Below, one piece after another: positions 11,001 to 20,477 of a stretch of DNA of 21,635 bases. The stretch covers positions 284,425-306,059 of the forward strand of contig LSYV01000034.1 in assembly GCA_001584585.1 (NCBI GenBank), in the 5' to 3' direction. Source of the DNA: Gonium pectorale (lineage: Eukaryota > Chlorophyta > Chlorophyceae > Chlamydomonadales > Volvocaceae). Both the position numbers and the translations under genes were made by a program. The notes under the pieces are model-generated. The model did no database searches. It worked only from the letters and a program-made list of their open reading frames with translations, and had not been told where the DNA came from. Within the stretch, counting starts at the first letter, position 1. Each line of letters starts with the position of its first letter.

Positions 11001-12786
11001 AGCCGCCTCCCAAGGATGGATCGGCGATACTGAGTATCCGTCAAGCGTGCCACGGGTACTATCGTGCGATCGGACACGCAGATCGCTTGAGGGTAACCGG
11101 GACGGATATGTGGAACAGGCCGCCGACGCGTGCAGCGCGTTGCTGTGATGGAGGTGGGATGCGGAGGATGCAGTGGCGGTTCGAGTGTCGATCGAGCCCG
11201 TACGCCCGTACCTCCCCGTCGGCCCGCAGGTGACCCCCGGGTCACCCCGGCAGCGGCTACGGGCGACCTTCACCTCCTTCGACCTGCTGGTGGACGGGGA
11301 GCGCAGGTACGAGCACACGGCAGTGTGGTGTACGCGATGCTACGTATGTTGCTGACCGAGGCCGTACGCTGCTGCGTCGGGGTGCATGCTGGCCTGCGGC
11401 TGACGGGGATGCTGGCTTGCTTGGTTGGCAAGCGCTGGATCGGCTGTGTTGAAATGAAACGAACCGGCTGATGTTGAAGTATTCACGAACCGGCTGGTGT
11501 TGAAATGAAACGAATTGGCTGGTGTGGCGGCTGTTTGCCGGCGCGCACGGTAAGGGGATGATACGACGACTGCTCCCGCCCTGCCTTCCTGCGGAGGAGG
11601 GCTCTGGCTTGAGGCCGTTGGTTTGAGGCTGGTTAGGCCTGCTCCGGGAGGCGCCTGCGGGGAAGGCTGCGTGTGCAGGGCGAGGGCAAGGGGCGCCGAG
11701 CCCGGGCCAGCCCGAGGCTCTGTCGGACTCGGTGCCGTGGGCAGCAGGCGGGCAGCCAAGGTGCACTTCCCCACTCCCCTCCGTGCCCGGCCGCTGCGCC
11801 TCCTAATGCAGGCTCTCGCTGCCGCTGTCGCTCCTCAACCCGGTGGGTGCCGCCCAGAACCGAACTGTTGGCGCTCACGCCGGCCCCACATGCGTCGCCA
11901 GGCGTGCCGCGGCGGTTTGCCCTGCCCTGGCCGCACGTTCGGCCGGCAGGCCCCTAAGCACTGTGGTTCGGGGGCGTTTCGTGCCCTCGTTTGGTGTGTG
12001 TTGCCGAGAACTGCGTGGTGCCGCCTGGTCCCTGGTACCGGGCAGCCGGGCCGCGAACAGGACCTTCCTTTGGGCCGGTATGCGCGCCGGACCATTGTTG
12101 GGGCGTGAAGGCGCATGTTATTGGGCAGCGCAAGTTGTAGCTGTACAGCTACACCAGCCGGGTGTACAACTACACCCGTGCGCCGGTACCCCTCCCTCGC
12201 ATGGCTGCCATGACGCTCTGCCGTACTGCCGTACGACGTACGACAACCCGCTGCGCAGGTCGGCTACGTGGACACGCCGTACCTTGACGATGAGGTGAGC
12301 GCCGCGGGCAGGGTGGGCAGGGTGGGCAGGGCGGGCAGGGTGGGCAGGGTGGCAGGGTGGGCAGGGTGGGCAGGGTGGCAGCGGCATGCTGCAGCTGCTG
12401 CTGCTGCTGCTGACGCCGCTGCTGCAGAGTGATGGAGCCCAGCCAGGAAGGGAGTGTTCCGAAGTCCTGGCACTTCTGCGCTCTGCTGCCTGGCCGAGGT
12501 CCACACTCGGCAGCGCCCCGCCCCGCCCCGCTGGCTTTCGCTCTTTCATTCCCTGCCCCCGCTGAATTCAGTGCGCTTCGTTGCACGGGAGTGCGGCGCT
12601 CCTTACTCGGCGGTCCTCGCGCCCCACTCCACCCCGCCCCGCCCCTCCCTGCCGCACCCCCGCCCTCCTGGGTGTGCCGCCATCCCACCCCATCCCACCT
12701 CACCCCGCACCCAGCTACGGATCAGCATCGGCGACAAGGGGTCGCTCTTCATCGCGGCGAGGGACAGTTCCGCGGATGCGTCCTAA
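8034..12786 (+). CDS. Gene B: plastid-lipid-associated protein / fibrillin (PAP domain)
   Basis: Ten exons join in phase to 322 codons: 8034-8284, 8623-8742, 9321-9515, 10086-10170, 10546-10586, 10842-10902, 11230-11306, 11812-11842, 12259-12294 and 12715-12786 (TAA). Fibrillins are lipocalin-like proteins of plastoglobules, thylakoids and stroma that bind hydrophobic molecules. Diagnostic features are LRQLISKVNAAAL followed by LDRAITELTRLNPVPD, the NGRWVLLFTAS signature (about 122-132), FQVFDTRAGKVENQARFDV, and the C-terminal VGYVDTPYLDDELRISIGDK then GSLFI. The basic, Ser-rich N-terminus with VRILKAVA at about 48-55 looks like a chloroplast transit peptide. ATG 8034 is the first in frame and ATG 8085 (305 aa) is an equally plausible start. 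A Gly/Ala/Ser-rich insertion lies in exon 3. Very short exons (31, 36 and 41 nt) are supported because they alone keep the conserved frame. Confidence 0.88.
10934..10981. repeat. 24 bp tandem duplication in a gene B intron
   Basis: Two 24 bp units (CCTGGGCC[G/A]CCCAACTGACGCTGG) differ at one base. They lie in the intron between exons ending 10902 and starting 11230. Confidence 0.9.
11441..11525. repeat. About 26 bp tandem repeat in a gene B intron
   Basis: Roughly three imperfect units of CGGCTGGTGTTGAAATGAAA plus CGAAC. The middle unit has a divergent stretch (GTATTCACGAAC). The array is in the intron after exon 11230-11306 and appears non-coding. Confidence 0.85.
12137..12152. repeat. 16 bp perfect palindrome in a gene B intron
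   Basis: GTAGCTGTACAGCTAC is followed at once by a second short hairpin (TACACC agcc GGGTGTA), in the intron before exon 12259-12294. It could fold in the pre-mRNA; no function is evident. Confidence 0.85.
12306..12412 (+). repeat. GGGCAGGGT minisatellite followed by CTG repeat
   Basis: Several units of GGGCAGGGT (8-9 bp, 12306 to about 12378) lie just downstream of the donor of exon 12259-12294, followed by six CTG triplets at 12395-12412. Closely spaced G-runs on the transcribed sense strand give G-quadruplex potential in the pre-mRNA. This is intronic. Confidence 0.85.
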
Positions 12787-14968
12787 CACAAGCTTCAATG
12801 CGGGGCGACTGTGCTGTAGCTGACGCCGCTCCCGGGCGGACTGCCGGACAGATGCTTGATACCCGCTTTCGTCCCCTGTGGGGTTTAGAGCTGGCGCGAG
12901 CTGATGATGCATTACAGGCCTGCTCGACGGCGGAACCCGACAACTGGGTTGTAGCGGGGATGTGGCCTTCCTTCGCACTTACTGGTTTATCGTGCAGCCC
13001 CGTGGGCAAACACATCGAGACCCGTCCACACGCCAAGACGCATCGCTTTTTTGGTGCGCTAGCGGTCTCGTCGGTCATGACCGTGGCCTTGCAAGCCATG
13101 CGAAAGGGGAGCAATGCCTGTAGCACTGCACTGCCAGGAAGAGGCAGGCTGGCGCTGGCAGGGGTCCCTGCTATCTTACATGACAGTGTTTGGGATTGGG
13201 CTGCAGTGCCCAAGCGCCGCGTGTTACCAGAATGCTTGTAGGTTTTTCTTTGGGAGGACCAAGCGGGTTGGGTGTGGCCTGGCCTGGTACACGCCTGGCA
13301 TGAGGTGTAGGTACGATGGAGGGGCAAATATTCTTTGATGACATGAGGAGTCACGTCCAGTCCGCCGGTAGGGACTGGGCGTCCTGTCAAGTCAGAGCAT
13401 ACCTTGATGATGAACTGACGGGGTTGGGGGTTCTGTGGCGTTGTTTTGGCGCGAGCTTTTTAAATCTTTACGGACGGCAGTCTGTCGCGCGAGGGCGTAA
13501 GGGGTAGGGCCGTATCTTGTATTTTCTGTGGCAGGACAAGCCTGCAAAGCGGTCTTTCCGGGGATATGTAACCGGGGATTCTGTGTCCAGCGTCAAGTGA
13601 CAGGCACATAGGGCTATTGGAAGGTGCCAGGATGCGCTCAGCGCGTGGCTGGGCAACAGCCTTGCGCTGTGGAAGGCGACACGCCTTATAATGTTTGAAT
13701 GTACGTCGGCTGCTGCTTTGGCCGCAACACGCAAAGACTTCTGTGCGTGTGCGGGGCAACCTACGGTGGGTAGTAACCGACAACGGAAAAAATGACAACA
13801 CGACGGGCGCAACAACGATGCGCGTGTGGGCTTCTCCATCCTGCCAGCCAACGGCAGTATGCATGCCGGCTCCTGCACACCAACCGTACCTGCACGTACG
13901 ACAACGCACGGCAGCTCGTACGGAACCATCCCGAGCCAACCATCGTCTCCAGCCCTCCTCTGGCAAAACCAAACACAAGCACACGGGTGCAGTTCTGCAG
14001 CAACATCACAAGACCGCTTTCCCTCTCTAATAAGTCAAGTACTTCGGTCTGGTGCATGGCTCAACGTGCAAACTGAAACGAGCGCCTCACACACGCAATG
14101 GGCGTCAGCGCTTGTCGGTGCCGTGCTATGGTCCCTGGCTCCGGGAAGACACCCGGGCAACCCGAGCGTGTTGTGCGAGACGGACAAGCGGTCCCCAGTC
14201 TCAATCTACCACGAGGAACATGCTCAGCCAAGCCAAGCTAAGCCATGCCAATCGCCAAGCCACCACGTGACGGCCAGCCAGCCAGCCGCCTGCCCAGCAG
14301 GGCGCTCGGCGACCGCGCTGCATCTGCCCGGGACCGCCCCAAGCCTGGCAGGTCCCAACCGAGAGTGACGGACAGCGGGCTCGCTTATGACGAGCCGCCA
14401 TGTGTGCCCAGCCCGGCGGGAACCTGCCGACCAGATAGGGATTTCGGTGCCCGGGCATCACAAATGCTGGCCCGTCACGATGGGGGCTCGGCGCTTGGCT
14501 GGCAGCTTGTACGCAGGCAGCCCTGAATCACACACACATACACGCGTATTGATACATGCGTGTTGATACATGCAGGTCGCATTGCGTGCGCAACTGACGC
14601 GTGGGCAACACCTGGCTGCGAAATGCAGCGCTGCAGCGAGGGAGTCACGCCTCACCTACGCAATGGATGTATGCGTGAAGAACTGGTGGACGTCGAACAA
14701 TTGTTGGCAATGTACAATAATGTCAGCGACCATCCACATAATCATCAGCCGTACACGCCCCGTGCACTTCAGCGTGCCGGGAAGGTAATGCCTCTGTAAA
14801 CTTCCGCGCAAAGGGCCCGTACCGCTTCCGCCTCCATGCCCCAACCCATACATCTCCTCAGGACGACGCCATGGCGCCCTCGCCGGCGGCTGCTGTCTCC
14901 GCCGGCTCCAGGGATCGCGACTCCGGCTCCGGCCGCTGTCGACGCAACGGATTGGGACCGATTTGAGG
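12787..14968. other. Gene B 3' UTR and convergent intergenic region
   Basis: No coding exon was recognised on either strand. The first plus-strand TGTAA after the gene B stop is at 13567, so about 0.8 kb may be 3' UTR. The remainder up to the gene C poly(A) signal holds only simple repeats: GCCAA-type repeats near 14225-14285, a CACACA run near 14529-14543, and a 14 bp tandem duplication at 14544-14571 (GCGTATTGATACAT, one mismatch). Open frames here show no family motif. Confidence 0.5.
13567..13571 (+). terminator. Putative poly(A) signal TGTAA of gene B
   Basis: TGTAA is the usual volvocine poly(A) signal. This is the first plus-strand copy after the gene B stop codon at 12786. Cleavage would be expected roughly 10-20 nt downstream. 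A further plus-strand TGTAA near 14796 is an alternative. Confidence 0.5.
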
Positions 14969-14973
14969 TTACA
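14969..14973 (-). terminator. Putative poly(A) signal TGTAA of gene C
   Basis: On the minus strand TGTAA lies about 90 nt after the in-frame TAG at 15059. It is the only minus-strand copy I found between the last recognised gene C exon and 14600. It converges on the gene B 3' end. Confidence 0.5.
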
Positions 14974-15058
14974 AGGGGCTGCAGCACTAGGAAGGCGCGC
15001 TCTTATGGCTCCCAGGCGGCATGGAATGTGACCAACCGTGACAATTGTGGCATAACAC

Positions 15059-18000
15059 CTACATGTATATGGACAGCGCCTGAGATGCCCTCCTGCCCGG
15101 TGTTTGGTATGCAGGAGGCTCGGCATCCCGTTGCATCCCACAGCCCCATGACGCCATGATCCCACGCAGCAGCGCCGGGACCCACTGCCTTGCGCCTGGC
15201 CTGGTCTGGCAGGCCGGCATGGCGCGCTCGCAGGGCTGCAAGTCGGGCAGCTGCGGACGCAGGTCTCCCCCGGACCACCCAGGGGGCACAGGAGGCCGTG
15301 CCCCCCAGCTGCTCACCTTGCCCTCGCTCCATGGCAGCTCGCTGCCGCGCAGGGCCGCGTCCACAGCCGCCAGCACCTTGATGGGAAGCACGCACGAGGG
15401 GCCGCGATGAACTCAGGGAGGAGCAAGGACGGATGGGTGGGAGAAGCATTTCTATGCGCGGCGGAGCCCGGGTGCAGGTGGGGTTAGTGCTGCAGCAGCG
15501 TTCGGAGCGGACGGCCGGCATCGACGGGCGCAGGAGGGCCCCCAGCGGTGCAGCGCTGTGGCTGCCGGGCACATTGGGGCGGCGACCCACAAGGGCGCCC
15601 ACCGTTGGGAATGTTACCACCCGGCCCCACCACACCACATGGCCATGCGCTCCGTGAGCCTCTCTAGCGAGAATGCTGGGTTCCTACTGGGCGGCACCGG
15701 GCGTGTAACATCCCCGGTGGGCCGCTCGCCGGGCCGGGTCTGTGCCGTCTGTGCCGTCAGCCTAACCTGCTGAGCACACCCGATCCTTCTCTGCGGCACA
15801 TAACACCCTGTAGCCCCAGCGGGCCAACCCACCTGCTCCAGCGGTGGGTCGTCTCCCGGCACGGCGTTCCGGTGCGCCCACATCAGGCGGGGCCCGCGGA
15901 ACACGAACGTGCCGCCCTGATGCCGGGGACGGGCGTGGGGGTGGTGCGTGGGGCGGGGGCAGCGCAGCGTGTGAGCGAAAGCCCAGAATTTGAAGGGTGC
16001 CGACGGAGAACTGCACCGGATGGCAATGGCAACGGAGACTTGGCAGTGGCGACGATACTGACAGCGCGTCGCACGGCGCCGAGCCCCACCGGTGCCAATG
16101 ACCAGCAGGTAGCAGGTAGCAGGTAGCGCCATCAGAGAACTGCCTGGGGGTCCCCAGCCCGCCCTGCGTCGTGGGAGGAGCGTGCCGTACCTGCAGGAAG
16201 CTGTGGATGTTCTTCTCGGGCACCTGTGGTTGGGCCGTACCAGGCGGGAACAAGGGACGGACGCAGGGTTGCCTTAACCTGCGGTTCCGCGGACAGTCAT
16301 CTGACAACCACATTGCTGCCATACCACGCCCCCGTCAATCCGCGGCGCGCCTGCTCCCCACCCACCCACCCGCGGCTTCCAAACGCGCAGGGCGGCGCCC
16401 AGCCCGCCCAGCGTGCCCCGCCGCAGCAGCCGGAAGGGCAGCACAAACCACATCTGGATGGACGGGAGGGCGAAGGGCGGGGCAGGGAACAGGTGGGAAC
16501 GTCCGCGGGGTCAGGAGGCGGGGCACGGAGAGCACGTGGGCTGTGCCGTGCGCAGGACGGACGTCGTCATCTTACCGCCGGGAGTCGGTCGGTCTGCTCA
16601 TCCTCCGTCCTCCCGTCCCCCCTCCAGATCCCCTCGATGGGGCGGAGCTGCGCGTGCGAGCGCGCCAGTGTAGCCACGCCACGCTGCGCCGCCTCGCGCC
16701 AAGCCACACCCGTCCGTCCCGCTGCGCGCCCCTGCACACCCGAACACCTACCCGCCCACCCGCCCACCCCGCCCACCCGCCCACCCCGCCCGCCGCTCAC
16801 GTAGGGGTGCAGGAGGGTGCGACCCACGCCTCGCCGCGTGCGCAGCGCGTCGTACACCGCGTTGGCCTGATGGGAGACGACCGGCGAGGGGGCGGCGTCC
16901 GGCGCCCGAGTTCACGTATGAGTGCCGCGAGAGGGCGAGCAGAAGTGCGCGGGACGCCAGGCGCGGGAGGGTCAGCAGTCCGTGGGGGAGGGGAAGGAGG
17001 GGATGACGGGTCGCGGCGTTGGTTTACGGCGGGCGCAAGAGGTACGTTGAAATCGCTGCAGAGGGAGCGGACTCGGGCCGATTCGCGGCGTGTGTGCAGC
17101 ACAACGCTCGACAACCGTCCAGACGTAGCCGGACCCCAAGCCCGGCGTCGGCGCCGGCCAGGTGTGCGCCACGATGCCCGACCCCTGCCCCACTGGTCGC
17201 GGCCCCTGCTGCCCGCTCCGAACCCTGCGGTGGAGCGGTTCGTGCGGCCACATGCACATTACGCCCCTGCCCGAGCCCGAGCCCGAGCCGGCTGGCTTCC
17301 CTTCCCTTCCCTGCCTGCTTGGCACCGCTACCACGTCTTTTCAGACACGAATTGCCACACCCGTTTGCCTTCTTCACCACCCTTCTCCACACCTGGTCCA
17401 TGAACGTGTGGTCGGCGGGGAAGGACGTGTACTCCAGCCAGCGGTCGAGGTCCCGCGTGGCGCCGCACGACACAAAGTACAGCTCAGCACCCTGCATCGC
17501 GAGGTACGATCGAGGTACGATCGGGGCGGTTCGTCGAATGCACTCTGCCCACATCCACGGCGATCGCCGCGCGGCCCCGTCACCACTGGCCGTGCGTGAG
17601 GCTGGTGCCGGTGCCGGACAGCCAAAGATATGGGCGCGGGCCCCGTCGCCACCGCCAGCTGCGCTGTGCGTCTCGCACCCACACCCCACCCACCATCAAC
17701 ATCGTCGGCCCCTCCTCCCCGGCCCCCACCTTGCGGCCCCACCCAGACCACTCTGGCGCCCTGCAGTCCTGCAAAGCCACGCCTCTCGCCCTTCCGCGGT
17801 TTCCGTCCCATCACCTCGGCTTCGGGTCACAGCTGAGGTGATGGGACGGAGAGGTAGAGGTGGGTCCGTAGAGGTGTGGCTCCCCAATTGCAGTGTTTCC
17901 TTTTTCCCGCATCCACAGCTCTGCCGCCCTCCCGCCCTCCCTCCTCCCTGCCTTGATTGCTTGCCGACGCTCCGAGACCCGGCCCGGCAGCCAAGTAAGC

Positions 18001-18759
18001 GCGCATGCATGCCAGTGCGCGCTTACAGCGCCATGCAGCAAACTCCACTGGTGCTATCTCAACGGAGTGCCGCCCCAAACCAGTCCCACGCCTCCGTCCG
18101 CCATGCCCCCCTTCCCCAACGCTTGTTTGGTTGGTTGGTTGGGTGCAACGGTCGGGTGCGCTCCCTCGGCGAGGCTCCTCAGCCATGCCAAGGCCGGACG
18201 AGACGAAAGGCCCTAGCAAGGCATGCCCTGAAACAGTCTTGAATCTATAAACAGTGGCGTGCAGCTGTAATGCACTCAGGAAAAGCCGCGTGCAGCTGTC
18301 CCTCCGTCCCCTCCCTCTCGCCCACTCACGCTGCTACGCAGCCTGGGCCCCCACAGCTCCTGCAGCTGCTTGCCCAGGTCCCAGGCGCACAGTCAGCCCA
18401 TGTGGCGGCTGAGGACCAGCACCGCCACCTGAGGGAGAACCGGATATGGAAGGGGGGCGCAGAGTAGGAGGTGACGGGCGAAATCGGGGGACGGAACCAC
18501 GCCAGGCAGTGCCGGGGCTGCATCGGGCCGGTGACCTAGGCCTGAGTGCTCGACGGGGGAGCGCAAGTACGAGAGATGCTCTCTGCATTAATAACGTTCC
18601 TCGGAAGCGCGTGCTCCCCGCGCTGGAGGAACACGCAGGGACGGCAAATACACGACGTGCACCCCCTCCCCTGCCCCATTTACACACCCATATGCGCACC
18701 TGCTCGGGCCCCCAGGCCGTGGGCAGCTCCAGCAGTGCGTGGTCGCTTACGCGCTCCAC
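15059..18759 (-). CDS. Gene C: PRXL2/SelU-type thioredoxin-fold redox protein with in-frame TGA (probable Sec), 5' end unresolved
   Basis: Phase-0 exons: 18759-18700, 18428-18330, 17491-17393, 16866-16801, 16453-16370, 16223-16191, 15916-15833 and 15376-15317 or beyond. Key motifs in order are LLELPTAWGPEQVAVLVLSR, HMG-TGA-LCAWDLGKQLQELW, GAELYFVSCGATRDLDRWLE, YTSFPADHTFMDQ, ANAVYDALRTRRGVGRTLL, VPEKNIHSFLQGGTFVFRGP, LMWAHRNAVPGDDPPLEQ and VLAAVDAALRG. This is the AhpC-TSA_2 fold (PRXL2/SelU, and plant plastid thioredoxin-like proteins), in which a Cys or Sec after RHxG is the redox residue. Here that codon is TGA at 18395-18393, giving a U-L-C arrangement. The rest is intact and well spliced, so a pseudogene is less likely than selenocysteine. 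The C-terminus is uncertain: the acceptor at 15377 is AAG, and the same frame runs to TAG at 15059 with or without an intron at 15316. Upstream exons carrying the start and any transit peptide were not found. SELU would be the natural name if Sec is confirmed. Confidence 0.8.
15084..15127 (-). repeat. 13 bp stem-loop near the gene C 3' end
   Basis: On the minus strand GATGCC (15127-15122) pairs with GGCATC (15089-15084), and inner CTCCTGC pairs with GCAGGAG. There is a 4 nt bulge (GAGC) on the 5' side and a 14 nt loop containing AAA. The unpaired adenines resemble a SECIS apical loop, but the UGA/GA quartet core of a SECIS element is not present. It lies inside the frame that runs to 15059. 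Confidence 0.6.
16104..16127. repeat. AGCAGGT tandem repeat, three units
   Basis: Three 7 bp units followed by AGC, in the gene C intron between exons 16223-16191 and 15916-15833. Confidence 0.9.
16751..16793. repeat. CCCGCCCACC-rich simple repeat in a gene C intron
   Basis: An array of CCCGCCCA/CCCCGCCCA begins a few bases after the donor at 16800. The transcribed (minus) sense is GGGTGGGCGGG-rich and therefore has G-quadruplex potential close to a 5' splice site. Confidence 0.8.
17500..17521. repeat. 11 bp tandem duplication near a gene C acceptor
   Basis: CGAGGTACGAT occurs twice in tandem, a few bases upstream (in gene sense) of the acceptor of exon 17491-17393. Confidence 0.9.
17802..17850. 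repeat. Perfect 16 bp inverted repeat in a gene C intron
   Basis: TCCGTCCCATCACCTC at 17802-17817 is matched exactly by its reverse complement at 17835-17850, with a 17 nt loop. It lies in the intron between exons 18428-18330 and 17491-17393. No gene or terminator role is apparent in a nuclear intron. Confidence 0.95.
18393..18395 (-). other. In-frame TGA at the catalytic cysteine position (candidate selenocysteine codon)
   Basis: The exon 18428-18330 reads VAVLVLSRHMG-TGA-LCAWDLGKQ and then continues 21 further sense codons to a good GTGAGT donor. Both splice phases are 0 and match the neighbouring exons. In this family the residue after RH[FM]G is the redox-active Cys, and SelU members carry Sec there. 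A TGC to TGA substitution at exactly this codon is what a selenoprotein shows. Confidence 0.75.
18630..18698. repeat. Diverged duplicate, copy 1 (gene C intron)
   Basis: This stretch, in the intron immediately 3' of exon 18759-18700, resembles 19379-19453. Shared blocks include AACACG, GGGACGGCAA, CACAACGT/CACGACGT, TCCCCTGCCCCAT and TACACACCCA. It begins right at the splice donor of that exon. Confidence 0.75.
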
Positions 18760-19378
18760 CTGCAGGGCGCCCCAAGGGCGGCCAATGAGAGGTGTGAGTC
18801 AGGCGATGCGACCAGCCTCGTCCGCGGTGACGCAGGAGTTCATAACCGCCAAACATTTCAAATTAGCTGGGAGCTTCTCGCGGAGTCAACTTGCTGGGGT
18901 CGGTCTTCTCTTCTCATGGCCCGACACATAAACCAACTAGCACACCAGTCCGCCAACCTGGACTGGGATCATCTCCGTAACAGCGCCCATTCCTCTCCGT
19001 AGACGGACGCAGCGAGTCGGTCGCAGCGAGTCGGTCGCACGTTGGGTGTTGCACAACGCACTAACCAAGGAACTGTTTCTCAGTGACGTCTATGATAAAC
19101 GATGCTGATTATTGAAAGAGTCGACCGCCAAGGGCCCCGGACGCGTCACTGAGCTCGGCGCGTCGTACGTGGCTGGGTGAGGGGCTGTTGTTTTTGGCGG
19201 TGGGTGGTGGAGGCCGGTGGCTACGGCGTTAGGTGATGGGGTGCCTTAATTTATGCCGGGAGACAACAACGGGAACATGGAGCACCCTGGAGCACGGCAA
19301 CCCCAAATTGCGAGCTACTCAGGCTACTCTGTGCTTGTGCCACTGAGCAGCCTGTGTTACGTATGCGTGACGGAATGG

Positions 19379-19453
19379 AACACGGTGGGACGGCAATGCC
19401 ACAACGTACATCCCCCGTGCGTCCCCTGCCCCATCTACACACCCACATGCACA
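19379..19453. repeat. Diverged duplicate, copy 2
   Basis: Same orientation as copy 1 at 18630-18698, about 750 bp away, and upstream of the first recognised gene C exon. The adjoining exon sequence is not duplicated in recognisable form. Confidence 0.75.
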
Positions 19454-19739
19454 TTCATGCGTGTACGGGGCCCGTACTGGTAACAGCGCCGGCGCCTTGG
19501 TATGCGAATGTTTGTACATGCTGTGTATGCACCGGTCAGTGGCTCTCCTCGCACCGGTTCGTTCCCCGCGGTCGCGGTCTTCTTCGCTGGTCGCTCCGTG
19601 CCGCCCCAGCTTGCCGTACACTTTACACTAGTACGCACACGGTGCCCACGCACCATGTTACCGACATCGCGCCCAGCCAAACAAACCTGAGTGCGCTGGC
19701 TCCCGGACGTTACTTGAGGCACTACGACCCCACTGATTG

Positions 19740-19877
19740 AAGGTACCGCAAGCCCCAACACCGCAGAGGGCGGGCCGGTGCACAATGGTGCACCGCCGGC
19801 GGACGTGTATGCGTGTGCGGATCGAGGCAGGCGGACCAAGGCAGGTACCACAAGCCCCAACACCGCAGATGGCGGGG
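19740..19877. repeat. Two direct-repeat units about 102 bp apart, with a small hairpin between
   Basis: GGTACC[G/A]CAAGCCCCAACACCGCAGA[G/T]GGCGGG occurs at about 19741 and 19843. Between them GGTGCAC aatg GTGCACC (19776-19793) forms a 7 bp perfect hairpin. Confidence 0.85.
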
Positions 19878-20461
19878 CAGGGCGGGACCTGTAGCCCTGC
19901 AAGGACACCATTGCGACAGTGATACGGGTGTGCAGTGGAACCAGGCGGTGCCCCCCAGGCTGTGAGTAATCTGTGACATACGCCGGCGTGTGAGCGCCCT
20001 CCTCACCGCGCCGCCAGCGGCCATCGCCGTCGCGAAGCACGACCAAGAGCAGCAGCATAGGACTGCGCCTGCAATTGCAGGGGCTAACTCTTCCCCTCTC
20101 CGCCCCCGCATAATCGTGGCTGTCCAGGGGGAGAGGTGATGATAGGGGTGACCGTGGTGGTGACCGTGCAGCGGTGACATTGCTGCGGGCCTCTTCCGTT
20201 GCTGCCATTAGCGCTGTGGGAGAGGCGGCGTTGGAGTGCCAGGAGGGGAAGGGGGGTGAGAGGGTTTCGTGCTAATACACTTGAGGGCGCAGAATGACGG
20301 ACCCGTGAGGTTTTGGCACCAAGCATCGGTGTTCGCTGACCGACAAACATGGAGAAGTTGAACAGTACATGAAAGGCGGAACTGGAATGGCAGAACTGGC
20401 TGGGCAGCAGGCCATTATGTGAGTTATGCCACGCGGCGCTTCGAGTGTAGCGCTTCATTTG

Positions 20462-20477
20462 CTTGCTTGCAAGCAAG
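20462..20477. repeat. 16 bp perfect palindrome
   Basis: CTTGCTTGCAAGCAAG, in the non-coding right-hand region. Confidence 0.95.

Noticed and set aside
11170..11200. tRNA-like GGTTCGAG motif
   Set aside because: No acceptor stem or anticodon arm could be folded around it, and it lies inside a gene B intron.
14400..14465. Minus-strand GTGA...AAA arrangement near 14460 as a SECIS element
   Set aside because: Spacing is roughly right, but the flanking arms do not pair convincingly and the site lies beyond the putative poly(A) signal at 14969.
15306..15345. Hairpin GGGGGCAC...GTGCCCCC near the gene C donor as a SECIS element
   Set aside because: It starts at a likely splice donor (GTGAGC), lacks unpaired adenines in the loop, and has no 3' GA partner.
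16171..17403. 410- and 407-codon plus-strand frames at 16171-17403 and 17019-18242
   Set aside because: They are antisense to gene C exons and introns, with biased Pro/Arg/Ala composition and no recognised motif.
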